This document shows, in pieces, positions 35,365 to 47,422 of a DNA stretch of 64,000 nt (position 1 is its first letter; every line of letters starts with the position of its first letter). A program made the position numbers and the translations under genes. Below the pieces are notes generated by a model. The model was not told the DNA's origin. It saw only the letters and a list, made by a program, of their open reading frames with translations, and did no database searches. This DNA comes from Warburgia ugandensis (lineage: Eukaryota; Streptophyta; Magnoliopsida; Canellales; Canellaceae). The DNA lies in contig CP141132.1 in NCBI GenBank assembly GCA_035236585.1, positions 63,647,880 to 63,711,879 on the forward strand, read 5' to 3'.

Positions 35365-36519
35365 GATCTAATGGTACTAATTCATTGTACTAAGATTGAT
35401 GTCCTTGCTTTCACTACAATGGAACCTAACTAAATGATACAACTAGACCTAACTGTGATTCCTAACATTATGTGCTATGAAATCAAATAATTCCTAATGC
35501 TAGCAAGCTTGTCTTGAAGATCTTTATTAATTTGTGAGGTTGGAGCTTTTAACCTAAAGCTAAATAGTTCCTCCTTAGATTCAGATTTGACTATTGCTTA
35601 CTAATTAGGTCTTACCCACGTGGCTAATACAATTCTCATGGAAGGAGACGTTTGGACCTCAACATCTATCAATACAAGGCAATGGAATATCACTTGGATT
35701 TTGGATACCAACTATAACCACAAAGTTCAAGAGCTACTTGAATAACAATAGATTGCCTCTTTTAAGAAGTGTCCCATGAGCTCGAAACCCTATGTCTCTT
35801 GCTACTTGATTTTAGATTAATGATTAACAGTTGGGATCACATGCATACATGGAATTGGATTTACATCCCAAGTTAGCCAAGGATCTAGTGATGAAATCCA
35901 GTCCTTATCTCATGAGGGTTCTTGTGGGGCCCTTACTATCAATGTGCACATCCACCGTAAAGCAATAAACATGCAATGTGATACAACAAAACAAACTAAT
36001 GCACCCTATGTACTAGCCAACCAAGGTTAGATAGGTGCTCTATAGCGCAACAACCGTATAATAAAGATGAAGTAATCAAAGTGAATGATCCTAATCTGCA
36101 TGAATTACACTACCAACCAAATGCAAATTATGCTAAATGCAAACTAGGAAAATAAAAAGAAACTAAGGGATAAATAGTGGGATTTCTAATAAAGATCAAG
36201 TGTAGCCTCCATACCACACACTTGCCCTATTTTAACACAACCCATTTAATATTGAAATTGAAATTTCAAGTTACAATGGGCCTCACTACAAGTTTCACTC
36301 AAAGAAAAGAAAAACCCTAATCTACGAAAGCAAGTAAATCCTAAGTTGATGAAGCCACTCCTTTGCCAAATTTCCCTTGCACAAAACAAGTAACATGAAT
36401 AAATTTTGTGAGGAATTAACAAAATAAGCAACTATGATAAAGAACCCTAACCTAAATGCAACCTAAAATTACGACTAAAGGTAAACCATCTAAATAAGCA
36501 TCCAACCACAAATCCATTG
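35365..36519 (-). other. Conserved 5' leader of element C
   Basis: Non-coding. 35700-35790 (actataaccacaaagttc ... ttgcctcttttaag ... cccatgagctc) is the conserved block shared with J, H and B. 35895-35945 and 36190-36245 also recur in J and H. Confidence 0.65.
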
Positions 36520-36544
36520 TGATTCCACAGTAATGGCACTAAAA
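36520..36544 (-). other. Primer-binding site of element C
   Basis: The minus strand reads TTTAGTGCCATTACTGTGGA, three bases inside the LTR end, followed by ATCACAATGG. It is a decayed copy of the A site. Confidence 0.7.
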
Positions 36545-36547
36545 ACT

Positions 36548-39165
36548 TGTTGTGATTTTAAAGTTAACTAGTAGGTGCACAAATCAATGTAGTATTTTCA
36601 CACAAGTGAGGCTGATCTCACATAGAATCTCACATATTTGCAATGGATTGGACCTTATTCAAATTGTTTACCTCTAGCCAAAAGAGAAGGGTTTGGATTG
36701 AAATATGAGATTAAAGTACTCAAATTAGAAACATGCATGGAATGAGAAACTAAAACTACAATGGAAACCTGAAATGAAAACTTACCCAACTAACATACTT
36801 TAACTAAAGGAAACTGCAATACTTTAGAAAGATGCAAACTAAGCAATGAAATTTAAGGAAACTACTAAATTAGAAACTTTCCTAAATTAAAACTTGCCTA
36901 ACCTAAAACCTACTAAAATGGAAACTTTCCAAAATACAAAAAGGAAACTTTCTAAAGCTGAAAAAATATTCAATCAACTCATTAACAATTTCTAAAATAA
37001 GATCATGCAACTAAATTATCTAAAAATCAAATAAGCAAGTGGTCTAGTACCATGTGCGCATGGTTCTATGGCCCAAAAGATGACTATTTTTCATGATTTA
37101 ATAGTAAACTAACAATCATACTAATAATAGAATCTAATAAACAACAAGAAACTCTAAATGGTTACCTAAGGATTTAAGAAAAAAAAAAAATTAGAATGTT
37201 GGAATTAAATAACAAAATTAAGGAAAAATTCATTTCTAAATTTTCATACCTAAGAATATTCGTAAAATATTACATTAGAAGCTATTGACACAACAACTTC
37301 CATGCAAGGAAATAGCCCCAATCTGAAGTAATTTGATGAAATAATTAATCCATAGAAAGAATTCCCAAATTTTATTGCATCATGTTCAAGTTACACACAA
37401 AAATTAGATGCATAAAGCTGTCTACAATGTATGTTAAGTGTCCACTATTCTTGTTTGCAAAAGTGATTCTAAACAACAACAAAAATTCAATATAAATCAT
37501 CTAAAATAAAGTATAATAATATTTAAAGGAAACCCATGAAGGAATTTAAGAGAAACAAGGGTTAAAAGTAGGTGGACAAACTAAGGAAAAACTACCCAAA
37601 ACTAAGATGCAAAACAAGGAGAAAAATGTATAGAACTAAGTGGAAACTCAAGACTCTTAAGCTATCTCCTCCTTTTTCCTATCACTACTAGACGAAAGCT
37701 AACTTAAATCTTGAAGGTATAAGCAAAGAAAACTATAGATTTGGAAGCAAAAAAGAATGGGAACAAGGGTGGAACTAGGCATGGAATTCAAAGAAGTAAA
37801 AACAACATTAAACAAGTATGAAAGTAAGCTATGAAAGTAAATTACTAGCCTAGGATATTCAAGGTTGTATCACTCAACATCTACTTAGAAAATTCGTATG
37901 GAACATGGGGCTACATATACATGAGTGGTTTCCTAACTTAGGAAGGAGTAAAAATATGAGAAAAGATGCAGTTGGGTTAGGGTATTAAATGAGGAAGGTT
38001 ACATGGGAGATGAATTACCAAGATGATATAAGAAAGAGGAGTGAAAAGTTGACATAAGAGAGACATGATGGCTGGTTTCTAGTTTATAAAAAGGGGTTCA
38101 TCTTTTTCATGGAAGGAAAGTGGAGCCCTTTCCTTCCATATTTGATGATGTTTGATAGATTGAAAGTTATGGAAGTGGTAAGGAATGGTGTATAGGAAAA
38201 TTGTGTAAAGATCTAGGGATTCAAAGTTGTTTAGATTGAAGTAGATCTAGGGTTTTCTATTTAGGAAACCTTTGATGACCAAATAGGAAAGTGGGAGACG
38301 TTTTTTTCAGAATGATGTACCTCCCTCCTTTAACTTGTAACCTAAAGAAAAAAGAGTGGAAAAGTGGAGATGGAGTTGGAAAGTGGGGTTTCTCTCTTAA
38401 TGGGTCCACCAATGCATAATCATCTTACCTTTTACATAATTCTTTCAAACCTTCTAATTGAACCTTGAAAATTTAAATTTAGAAAGTGGTCCATATCTTG
38501 AATTCTCCTTCAATTGTATGACTCCATGTGGTATTTGGCTTTGTTGGCTTCTATGGCTCACTTTAAGGGCTCATTTGGCTTGGCTTATATGGCTCACTTT
38601 GAGGGCTCATTTGGCTTGGCTTCATGGTTCACACCTTGGGCTTGAATGGCTACAATGGCTTGGCTTCAATTCCTTAGCTTGTCATCTTCTCTAATGACTT
38701 ACATGGCTAAGGTGGCTTGAATGACTCCCATACAAAGGTAGTGAAAATACATGGCTTGCTTCATAAGCCCATTTTAATCACCTTTAGCTCTTCCAATTTC
38801 CTTCATTACTTGACCTTGAACTCAATCACATGTTGGATTGATGATTCTTAGGCTTGGACTCAATCTTTTGATCATGATCTTCAATGTTCATCTCAATCAA
38901 TCTCGGTCGTCAGATTACCACAATCGTTGGATTACCATCTCACTTCCTGCAAAAGCCTCTAATTAAATCCTAAGAAAATATGAATAATCACATAATTACC
39001 TCAGATTAGACTTTGGACCTACAAAATATCAGAATTTTGAGTCATTAGGTCAAATAATGTATGTGCTATGAAGTTTGATAATAAAAAAACCCTAATTTAT
39101 ACCTAGTAGTTGTAACACATGGGTGACTAAATGGGTGGGTTTTTTGCAAAATTAAACACTTATCA
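36548..39165 (-). repeat. 5' LTR of element C
   Basis: 2618 bp, from TGTTGTGATT to ...CACTTATCA, homologous along its length to 25784-28475. A minus-strand AATAAA lies at 37371-37376. Only one copy of the GTGCGCATGGTTCTATGG motif remains (37050-37070). Its U3 at 38530-38660 has three imperfect copies of a unit reading tcatttggcttggctt, which also creates a meaningless Trp/Leu-rich plus-strand frame (38458-38694). Confidence 0.9.
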
Positions 39166-40754
39166 AGCCAACCACTACCACATTATAGTTAGTAAATATA
39201 TCAGTTAACATTCCACATATTATGGTAGAAATTGTTCTAATATAAGTGGACCAGTTTTACTTTCTTATAGATTTTATTATCCTACATACCCAACCCGTGT
39301 CAGACCATGGAAGTTAGCTCCTATTGATGCTTGGACATCTATTTTTGGCTATGTCTAATGCCATCATCAATTGTAGAAATGGTGATGAAACTATCTTTTT
39401 GCAATATGAAAGTCAAGCTTAATGTTTTTAATGCTGATCATCAACATCTCAACCTAGATGATTCCTGTGTGGTAAATTTAATTGAAGTTCTACTTCAAGA
39501 TGCTAATACACCATCATCTATCTAAGAGCTATTGGAGGCATGTCTAACACACTTTAAATTTGATTTTAATATAGACAAATCCATTGAAGAAGTAAATAAT
39601 CTTTTGGATGTTGCACCTATAATGGGTACCTCTAAATGGAGCCCTCATGTTGATCCACTTCCTCCATTAGAATTTGTACTAGAACTACCTATATAAAACC
39701 CACCAACCTTGGTCCTTAAATCTTTACCTAAAAATCTAAAGAACTACTACTTAGGAATAGATGAAACCTTACTTGTCATCATAGATGTAGATGTAGATAA
39801 GGAGCAACAAGGTAAGCTTCTTGATGTCCTCAAAGAATATAAGACAGAACTAGATTGGACCATAGTCGATATTAAGGAAATTAGTCCTATTGTGTGCACC
39901 CATAGAATACACCTAGACAAAAATTTCAAACCATCTAAAGACACACAGAGGAGACTAACCCCAACATGAAGGAGGCAGTGAGAGATGAAGTAAACCTCCA
40001 AAATGTTGGTGTCATCTACCCAATTTCTAACAACCCTTGGGTTAGCCCAGTTCAGGTTGTTCCTAAGAAGTCTAGATTCATGATAATTAGAAATGAGGAA
40101 AATGAGTTAATCCCCACTTGCATGACCACCAAGTGGAGAGTTTGTGTACATTACTAGAAATTGAACTTGGTCATGAGGAAGGACCACTTTCCTCTTTCAT
40201 TTATGAACGAAATGCTAGAAATGGACATAGGTACTACTACTTTCTTGATGGTTATTTTGGCTATAAAAAAATCCCTATACCACTTGAGAATCAGGAGAAG
40301 ACCATCTTCACCTGCCTTTTAGGGACCTTTACATAACTTTGTATGCCTTTTAGACTTTGTAATGCCCCATCTACCTTGCAAAAGTGTATGTTGAGCATAT
40401 TTTTTATATTTGGAGTGGTTTTTAGAAGTGTTTATGGATGATTTCTCAATGTTTGGTTCTTCTTTTGATGAAAGCCTGAACAATTTAAAGCTTGTCCTTG
40501 CTAATTGTTAGGAAAAGAACTTAGTGTTAAATTGGAAAAATTGTCATTTTATAATTCAAAATGGCATTTTTTTCGGCTACATTATTTCACACAATTTTAT
40601 AGAAGTGGATAAAACCAAGGTGGATTTAATCTCTATCCTTCCTCCTCAATGGACGATGAACGAAATCTGCTCCTTTTTTGTCCATGCTGGTTTCTATAGA
40701 AGATTCATCAAGGACATTAGTAAAACTGCTAAAGCCCCTACATAATTTACTTGT
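39166..40754 (+). pseudogene. Protease C-terminus and reverse transcriptase of element B
   Basis: The B frame resumes here right after C. The first codons give a VDQFYFLIDFII stretch (protease C-terminal half), then the linker (39331-39525, 39709-39969) and the reverse transcriptase: RDEV.LQNVGVIYPISNNPW and QVVPKKSRF (39966-40157), FLDGYFGY (40220-40265), and an intact catalytic FMDD at 40431-40442 followed by FSMFGSSFDES. HAGFYRRFIKD lies at 40680-40720. Frameshifts and stops separate the pieces. It ends at the insertion of solo LTR D. Reverse transcriptase makes cDNA from the element RNA in the particle. Confidence 0.85.
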
Positions 40755-43170
40755 TGTGATGACCCGGGTTTTCTCATGCATTTTTAAATGAAAAATCTAA
40801 ATTCCTAAGGTGGGATCCCTATTTTGAAAAAACAATGCAATGCAGCGGAAAAATCTTTTGTTTTAATCTCATTTTGAAAACCCCGAGTGTCATTTGCTTT
40901 CATAATACTCAAAGTAGTTTTTGAAAAACTTTCAGAAATCATAAATTTTTTCCCAGGTCTATCTAGTCACAACACACAGCCCAACTATAAATAAATACAT
41001 GTCCAAAGGGTTGAGAGTTTACTTACATGTATAATTGTCTCCTTTTTAATTCACTTGCTTGTAGCACTAATATCTCCTGAGGCATCTTCTATTTGTGAGT
41101 GGAACTATCCTAAAAAATGTTAAGGATAGGGTGAGTCTATACTATACTCAGTAGGAGTCTATCTCTACTAGTTTTGGAATGCATGCTATGTTTAAAATCA
41201 TATGCTCTTTGAAACATGTGCATGTTCGAACAATCATGGTCAATGTCAATATTAAAAACCACTGTCAAATCGGAATACTAATGACTTCAAGAATAGCATA
41301 ATCCAAGTTGAAAGTATCATATATCATAAACATAATGATATGCATAAGATGCTCTGCTGAATCCAACTCATGGATATCCGGTATGGTCGACCAACCTCAT
41401 GTCATGCCATATGCAATGCAAATAAATCCTCAAACCATAGGGTCCAACTATGCCCACGACCTCACGGCCATGCGGTCCCTGGGTACTTGAAGACACAGGG
41501 TCATATGCCTCCATGGGACATATGACACTTCGACCCAGTGCCGTGACACCGGTGGTAGCCCCCTGTACCACATGCAGTTGAAGTAGGGACGTTGCCCTTT
41601 TTGGGCGTGGTACCCATCCACCTAATAGTGGTAGAGGCTGGAGGCCAACTCAAACCTCTCGGCATAGCGCCCATGAGCTTATTAGCCCAAATTATATCAG
41701 ATCAAACAAGCGAAAACCTCTTTTTCAAAACCTATCCTCTTTGGGTCCCTCACAACTGCCTACCCAACGTCTTTTGGGCACTCCAGCGTTTTTTGGTAAC
41801 CCTCAAGGACATGCAATCTTTCAAAAACTCAATGCTCACAAATCATGCAATATATGCATTTGTTTGCAAAACATATCTATGAATAATGTATATGCAATTA
41901 TTTGCAAAACATATCTATGCCAAAACATATCTATGCATAAAGCATTTATCATATGTATGCTGAATTAAGTCATGCTAAACAAGTTATATAACTTATACTT
42001 AAAACATGCATAAAACAATCATGGCTCTTTTAAAAAGTTTAGTAGTGGTAGAGCACCTACCTCAAAGTCTCCTGAAGTCGCGTCCTTTACCACTTTAACC
42101 TGTCCCTGGGTCTCATTTATAAACTCCTGGGTATGAATGGATACAAGGAGTCCTTATTAATTTCATTCTATTTAGACATTAGATCACTAGATCCACCCAA
42201 CTAGTGCACTTCAACACGCGTCCTAGTCAACATCCTGCAAATGCGTCTTCAATGCAGACGGGCGGCGTCTTAGTGCCCAGGATGCCCCGCGCATCTTGAA
42301 CAAGTGCGTCATGGGGTGCATCCCGTGACAACTGGTTTTGGACAGGTTTCAGAGGAAACCCGTCTGCTCCAGTTTCCACAATGTCTCCCTAGCTGGAAAA
42401 CACCTAGATCTGGTGTGGATCTCGGCAGGGAAGAAGCAAAACCAAATAGGAAGGGGTGGGGGGCTTACCTGGGTGGTCTGGGAGAATACCCATCACCGAT
42501 GGGTGCATCTATTCTTCACACTGAAGCTCTTGCTCACCGAAAACCGTGAAGAAGGGGAAAAACCCCAATGCCCAGATCGGAACAAAGAAGAGAGGGGAAA
42601 TGGGGAGACGGGAACAGAATGGCCGGCCTGACTAGGGCCTAGCCATTGCCAGAAAAATGTAGGGAGATGGGTTGAGACGGGATTCCAATTTTTCCAGAAA
42701 CCCCAGTCTCAAAAGGCTAGAAAAACACAATTTTGAAGAGGGGGGAGATGGGGTTTTTATAGAGGGGAGAAGGCGGTGCCCCTCAATGGCGGTGCTGCCA
42801 TTTCCCCTCGTGTATTCTAAAGAAATCGGGAAAAACGAGTTTCTTGAGGGGTCTAGAGGTTGAAGATGACAGGGGGTGCCGTTATCAAAATGCCCCCTGC
42901 ATTTTTCGTCCTTTTTGGTTTTTTTCTTTTTTCTATTTAAATACCAGAAATACCCCTATCTTTAAATGGCTGTAACTTCTTCATACGAACTCCGTTTTGG
43001 GTGATTTTTGAGGCGTTGGATTCCATTTTTCGAGTAGAATCTAATGGTACTAAGTTCCATCAAAATTCTTTCATTTTCTATTTTAAAAAAGGTAAAACAT
43101 TTAACTCAGTTTATTTCTTATAGAATGTTCAATTTTCGTTAAAAATAGTGTAAATTGCTCGAGCATTACA
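40755..43170 (-). mobile_element. Solo LTR D inserted in element B reverse transcriptase
   Basis: 2416 bp with inverted ends TGTGATG...CATTACA. It is flanked by CTTGT (40750-40754) and GTTGT (43171-43175), a 5-bp target duplication with one mismatch. Comparison with the inserted LTR at 3736-8571 and with G1 shows that its sense strand is minus. It has no internal coding region or primer-binding site, hence a solo LTR. A GC-rich zone (42200-42870) likely holds U3/R. Open frames in it (41308-42863) have no family features. Removing it together with one target copy makes the B pol reading continue from the 'KPL..LL' region into DFDENC. Confidence 0.82.
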
Positions 43171-43911
43171 GTTGTAGAAGAGGAAACTTTTGATTTTGAT
43201 GAGAACTGCATAAGAGCATTAGAGCACCTAAAGTTTGAGTTAACTTCTACACCTATTATTTGATTGTCAGACTGGAATGCACAATTTGAAATAATTTGTA
43301 ATGCTTCAGATTGTGCGATCAGAGATGTGTTGGGTAGCATATAGACAAACTTCCCCATGTGATATATTATGCTAACAAGACACTCAACTATGCCCAACTC
43401 AATTAATCGACTATAAAAAAAAAAGAGTTGTTGGCAATGGTATTTGTACTGGATAAATTTATATCATACTTGCTAGGATCTAAAGTCATAGTATACTCAG
43501 ATCATGTAGCACTTAAATATCTTTTCTCAAAGAAAGATGCAAAACCTAGGCTGATCGATAGATACTATTACTATAAGAATTTGATCTAAAATTCGAGATA
43601 AGAAAGGTTCCAAGAGTGTCATAGCTGACCACTTATCTTGGCTAGTAGTGGAGTCTACTAGTGAGAATGTTCCTATGAGAGAAACTTTTCTAGATGAACA
43701 ATTATTGCACATTTTCCAATTACCCATGTATGTTGATATAGCCAATTATCTTATCACTACAAAAAGTTTCGTTATTGAGGTTAAATACTTTACTTGGGAT
43801 AACCGTACTTGTTTAATTACTATCCAGGCCTAGTTATTAGGAGATGTGTACTAAATAATGAACATCATAAGTTCATCTCCTTTTGTCATGTCTATGCTTG
43901 TGGGGGAGGAA
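43171..43911 (+). pseudogene. RNase H and start of integrase of element B
   Basis: Continues B pol after solo LTR D. TFDFDENCIRALEHLKFEL (43180-43250) is the end of the reverse transcriptase connection. [12 protein letters not shown] and [23 protein letters not shown] (43425-43545) are RNase H with the Asp of VYSDH kept. 43600-43830 is the spacer (VIADHLSWLVVESTSEN). The integrase zinc-binding domain begins with NEHHKFISFCHVYACGG and stops at 43911, where unrelated LTR-like DNA begins. The rest of integrase and the 3' LTR of B are missing. Confidence 0.82.
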
Positions 43912-45098
43912 CAATATAATTATCCCTAATTAATGATATTTAAGTGATTTTAACGCTAAAACATTATAAATATATGGATATAATTGTAATGTATTTATAC
44001 CCATCATTTGATGCTTGAACAAAGCTTGGATGAGGATGATCTTCCTCCCTTTGTTTCTCCTAACTTTAGCTTGAACTCTAGGGAAAGTTGAAAGATCCTA
44101 AACTCATTCATACCTCTCTATTAGTAGATTTTTAGATTTGAGGTTAAGAGGATTGAATGGTTGAGATTAAGTCACTTTAATTAAAAGGAATTGGATGGCT
44201 AAGGGGTGTGATTTTCATTTTGGGAAATTGGAGAGGGAATGAGATAAGAAAGATAGATAAATGGATAAAAAGGATAAGGAATGAAGTGGAAAGGGATCAA
44301 AAGGGAATTGGAAAATAGAAATTCAAAGGAGGGGAAGGCATCTTTTTCATTTGGGGAAGTGGGATGGAAGATGAGAATGAAAAAGAGGAAAATAAAAAGA
44401 GAATGAAAGAGGAAAAATTAAGGAATGAAAGAGAATAAGTAAGAAAGGGAACAGAGAGAAAGGAAAGGGGAAAGAAAGGAAAGTTGGTGGAGGGAATCAA
44501 GGGGGATTCAAAAGTAGAAAGTCCTAGGGGAAAGAAGTGGAATACATATGGGGGTGTGTTCTGTTGTTTTTAGAAATGCTTAAGATGTATGGCCATTGGA
44601 TGAGGATGGGAGGTTTAGATCTTCCTTTCCTTAGGGTTTTGGTTGACTTTTTAACATGGGAAAAGTGGCTAGGATTTCTTTCTTTCCTTTACCTCATTCC
44701 TAGACCTTAGATCATGCTTACCCTTACTTGAATGGATGGGATTAGGCTTTCCCATAAGCTTTCTATGGGGATCAAATGTATGCATGCATTCATGCATGGA
44801 GAGTTTGCCACCTTCTGACCCTCATTTGAGTAGGAGTTATGCACAGGGTTTCTAACTACTCTAACTTTGATAGTGACACCCAATGATCATTTTGAACCTT
44901 TAGGACTTCATTTTGCAAGGTGGGCCCATGGTGCAGTTTGGTAGGTAAAATTGCTCTTTCTAGGGTAAAATGATTAATCTTATGCCTTTTTTTTCCATAT
45001 GTACCTATAAAATGTAGAACTAACCCTAATTAGTGATTATTAAGTGATTTCTAGGGCTAAAACCTACTAAATATAGAAGTATGTATGTAATATTTTCA
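43912..45098. repeat. LTR-like repeat E2
   Basis: Non-coding. 44030-45030 is homologous to 17545-18117 (E1). A short direct repeat (ccctaatta.tgat.. ttaagtgattt..agggctaaaac type) lies at both ends, 43925-43975 and 45024-45075, 1.1 kb apart. 44230-44520 is purine-rich (gaaaggaaagg). The minus-strand frame 44297-44500 is low-complexity Ser/Phe and not a gene. Confidence 0.45.
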
Positions 45099-45122
45099 TA
45101 TATATATATATATATATATATA
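45099..45122. repeat. (TA)12 microsatellite
   Basis: Twelve TA units at the junction between repeat E2 and element F. Confidence 0.9.
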
Positions 45123-45830
45123 TCACAATAGTAGACTCTATATTATATTGATTTCAAAAGAAGCTTCAAAGTCTAGTTGCCATGCTTTAAAGACATTAAG
45201 CATTTGTACCATATTGACTTCAAAATGAGCTTCAAAGTGGTTGTCCTGCCTTAAAGACATTAAGCTTAATGTCCACGTTTCCAAAGTGCAATTTCATGAT
45301 TCCGTCTGTACAATTATTGATTGCATTAGATGTCGCCAAGAACAGTAATCCTAAGATTACTAGAACTTGGCTACCTAGTCTATTATAGGCTGTGTAACTA
45401 TGGATAGAAAGTCTACTAGAAATAAAAACTTATCCACCTATACCAGTACATCGTACACCACACCATGAGAAACTTTAACTAACCTATCTACCAATTACAG
45501 TGTGGTGGTAGTCTCCTTCATCATTACCAAACTAATTTATTATATATAGAATAAGGTTATAGATTAAAACTCAACCACAAATCAAGCAATGCCTAATCAA
45601 TTTTGAGGTCCCAAATCACACATGATATAGTGGGGCACCCCAGATCTTTATACCTCAATGGTGTTTTGTGTTGAACAATTGAGCTTGCTTGCTTAGCAAG
45701 ATATGCATTCTTTTGCACGTGATGTTTTCTCTTATAGGTGAAGAGATTTTTCAAAATTTTGGCACAAGAAGATATATCTTTTATTGTATTAAGTAATATA
45801 ATATTTATACTCACCTATTTAAACACATCT
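45123..45830 (-). pseudogene. Protease region of element F
   Basis: The minus-strand frame 45593-45814 reads FTYKRKHHVQKNAYLAKQAS, then YKDLGCPTISCVI, the conserved start of the plant Ty3/gypsy protease domain; the active-site DxGA part is lost. Downstream fragments resembling NAINNC.DGIMKLHFGN (45270-45340) correspond to the protease-RT linker in B. At 45150-45206 and 45211-45266 a ~57-bp segment (ttcaaa..aagcttcaaag ... aaagacattaagc) is tandemly duplicated. F is cut at 45123, so no reverse transcriptase is present. Confidence 0.7.
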
Positions 45831-46990
45831 ATTAGCTTATCAAAAATATTATCCTTCTTAGCCATATGGAGACACAAAGGAAATGAAGCCATTGGAATAT
45901 AAAGTTTTCAGGTGGATATTTCTTTTCTTTCAGCTTCTTATTCTTTATTAAGGCTTCCATTGTTCTCAACTCACTTAGTTTCCTTAATAAAAACTACCTA
46001 ATTATCAATTACTTTTCCACTTCTAAGAGTAGTTATGGATTGGGCATATTCATCAAATGGCTTCTCATTAGAAGTTACGTAAGCTCATACTAGCCCATAG
46101 GGTTGGGCATCGGCTGACTAGGACATTTACCCTTTTCCTTCTCAATAAAAGTAGCAAAAATTTGACCCATTTAGTATTCCATTTGTGCATTAGATTGTGA
46201 GTGGCTCTGCATTGTTTATTTCATACTATTGTGGATGCCTAATGAACTCTGCATAAACAAACTTAAGATCTCCTATAAAGATTGTTTCCTCTTCTGTGGA
46301 GGAAATGACTATTGTAGTACTGGCTGCAGTGGAGTTGGGGCTCTAGGGAAAGGTTGCAGCTAGCTCCTAAATGGTCCTCCCTAATCATTCTAAGATTTAC
46401 TCCAAAAAAATTTTTGGATAAGCAGAGGCTAATGGACATGAAGCAATATGATGAGAGGGATTAGGGCAGATGGAACAAATCACAGACTAAGGATGCTGAG
46501 AAAAAGATCTATTAGTCATCATAAATGCATTTAAAAGTTGTGTTAAATAGTCTATCTTACCCACTTTGTGGGCCAACATATCAATTTCACTATTTAAATA
46601 TGGAGCAACCCAATCTCATATAGACTGCTTTTCTTCTAAAGTTATGAATATCTCAAATAGATTTTCAAAGAAGTTCCACACACCCACATCACTTTTGAGC
46701 ATGAGTGCCCTACCACTCATGGCCATAATATGGGTCCTCCTTTTCTTGCCCATAAAAATTGGCAAGAATTGAATAATCCCTGACTTTAAAATGATCTGTG
46801 TTAGTTGCAGGTAGATCCATACAAGACGGTGAGTTATATTGGATTGGTGTAGAATAATCCTTCAATGGCTTCACCACTACTGCTTTATTGGCCATTTCAA
46901 CCACAAGGATTTCTCGAGCTACTTGGTTCCTTGGACCTTGGTTACCAATCTATTTAATCTTTGTATCTAAGGGCACTAAGTATGGTTCTA
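45831..46990 (-). pseudogene. gag of element F with intact zinc knuckle
   Basis: 46710-46904 encodes MANKAVVVKPLKDYSTPIQYNS and FYGQEKEDPYY, closely like element A. Central gag is frameshifted. At about 46436-46477 the translation reads ICSICPNPSHHIASCP, an intact CX2CX4HX4C zinc knuckle, the only complete one in the window. The C-terminal linker runs to about 45850. It belongs with the A subfamily by both gag and leader sequence. Confidence 0.72.
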
Positions 46991-47422
46991 ATGATCAATG
47001 GCCTAGCATACACTAATACTATGTGTAGTGGACTATACTTTATATGTAATGAAAACAAGTAGTTGTATACAATGAAAGAGTACTTTTTTCTTTACCTAGT
47101 CTACCAAAACCTAAACTAGATAATGGAACCAATATGTTTTATAATGGACAACCAAACAAACAAGGACACTCAATATTTCTAACCCTATGGAAAACAAGAT
47201 TATAGGCTTTTTATCTTGAAATTCTTTAAAGGAGAGGCTTTCAAATTATTTCTAATCCTAGGTAGCTTCTCTCTCTTATTTAAACTTATCTTATTACTTA
47301 GATCCTAATCTTAATTAACTACTTTACACCCTCCTCAATCATCAATACATGATTTGAGTTACTGAATGTGTTGGCAGAATTAATCATTTAAGAACCAACA
47401 CTGTCGATTAGATAAGGCCACT
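46991..47422 (-). other. 5' leader of element F (truncated)
   Basis: Aligns with 1760-2115 of element A (cctagcatacactaatact, gtagtggact, ggccact). It is cut at 47422 by LTR G1; no primer-binding site of F is found beyond. Confidence 0.6.

Larger units (their letters stand above)
25784..39165 (-). mobile_element. Complete Athila-like Ty3/gypsy retrotransposon C (autonomous type, decayed)
   Basis: A full-length 13,382-bp element on the minus strand. It has LTRs at 25784-28475 and 36548-39165, a primer-binding site at 36520-36544, a polypurine tract at 28476-28487, and gag, protease, reverse transcriptase, RNase H and integrase in the Ty3/gypsy order. It is flanked by a perfect 5-bp target duplication AGCCA (25779-25783 and 39166-39170), and both ends are TG...CA. 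The insertion splits the protease of element B. The two LTRs have diverged visibly and the 5' LTR lacks about 100 bases present at 27135-27235 of the 3' LTR, so the insertion is old. Stops and frameshifts run throughout, and catalytic residues of reverse transcriptase and integrase are lost. Confidence 0.92.

Noticed and set aside
38458-38694. Trp/Leu-rich 78-codon frame resembling a membrane peptide
   Set aside because: Translation of the ggcttgg...ctca U3 repeats, antisense to element C.
42304-42863. Overlapping plus-strand frames in a GC-richer zone
   Set aside because: They lie antisense to the inferred transcription of solo LTR D and have no family features; GC-rich DNA stays open by chance.
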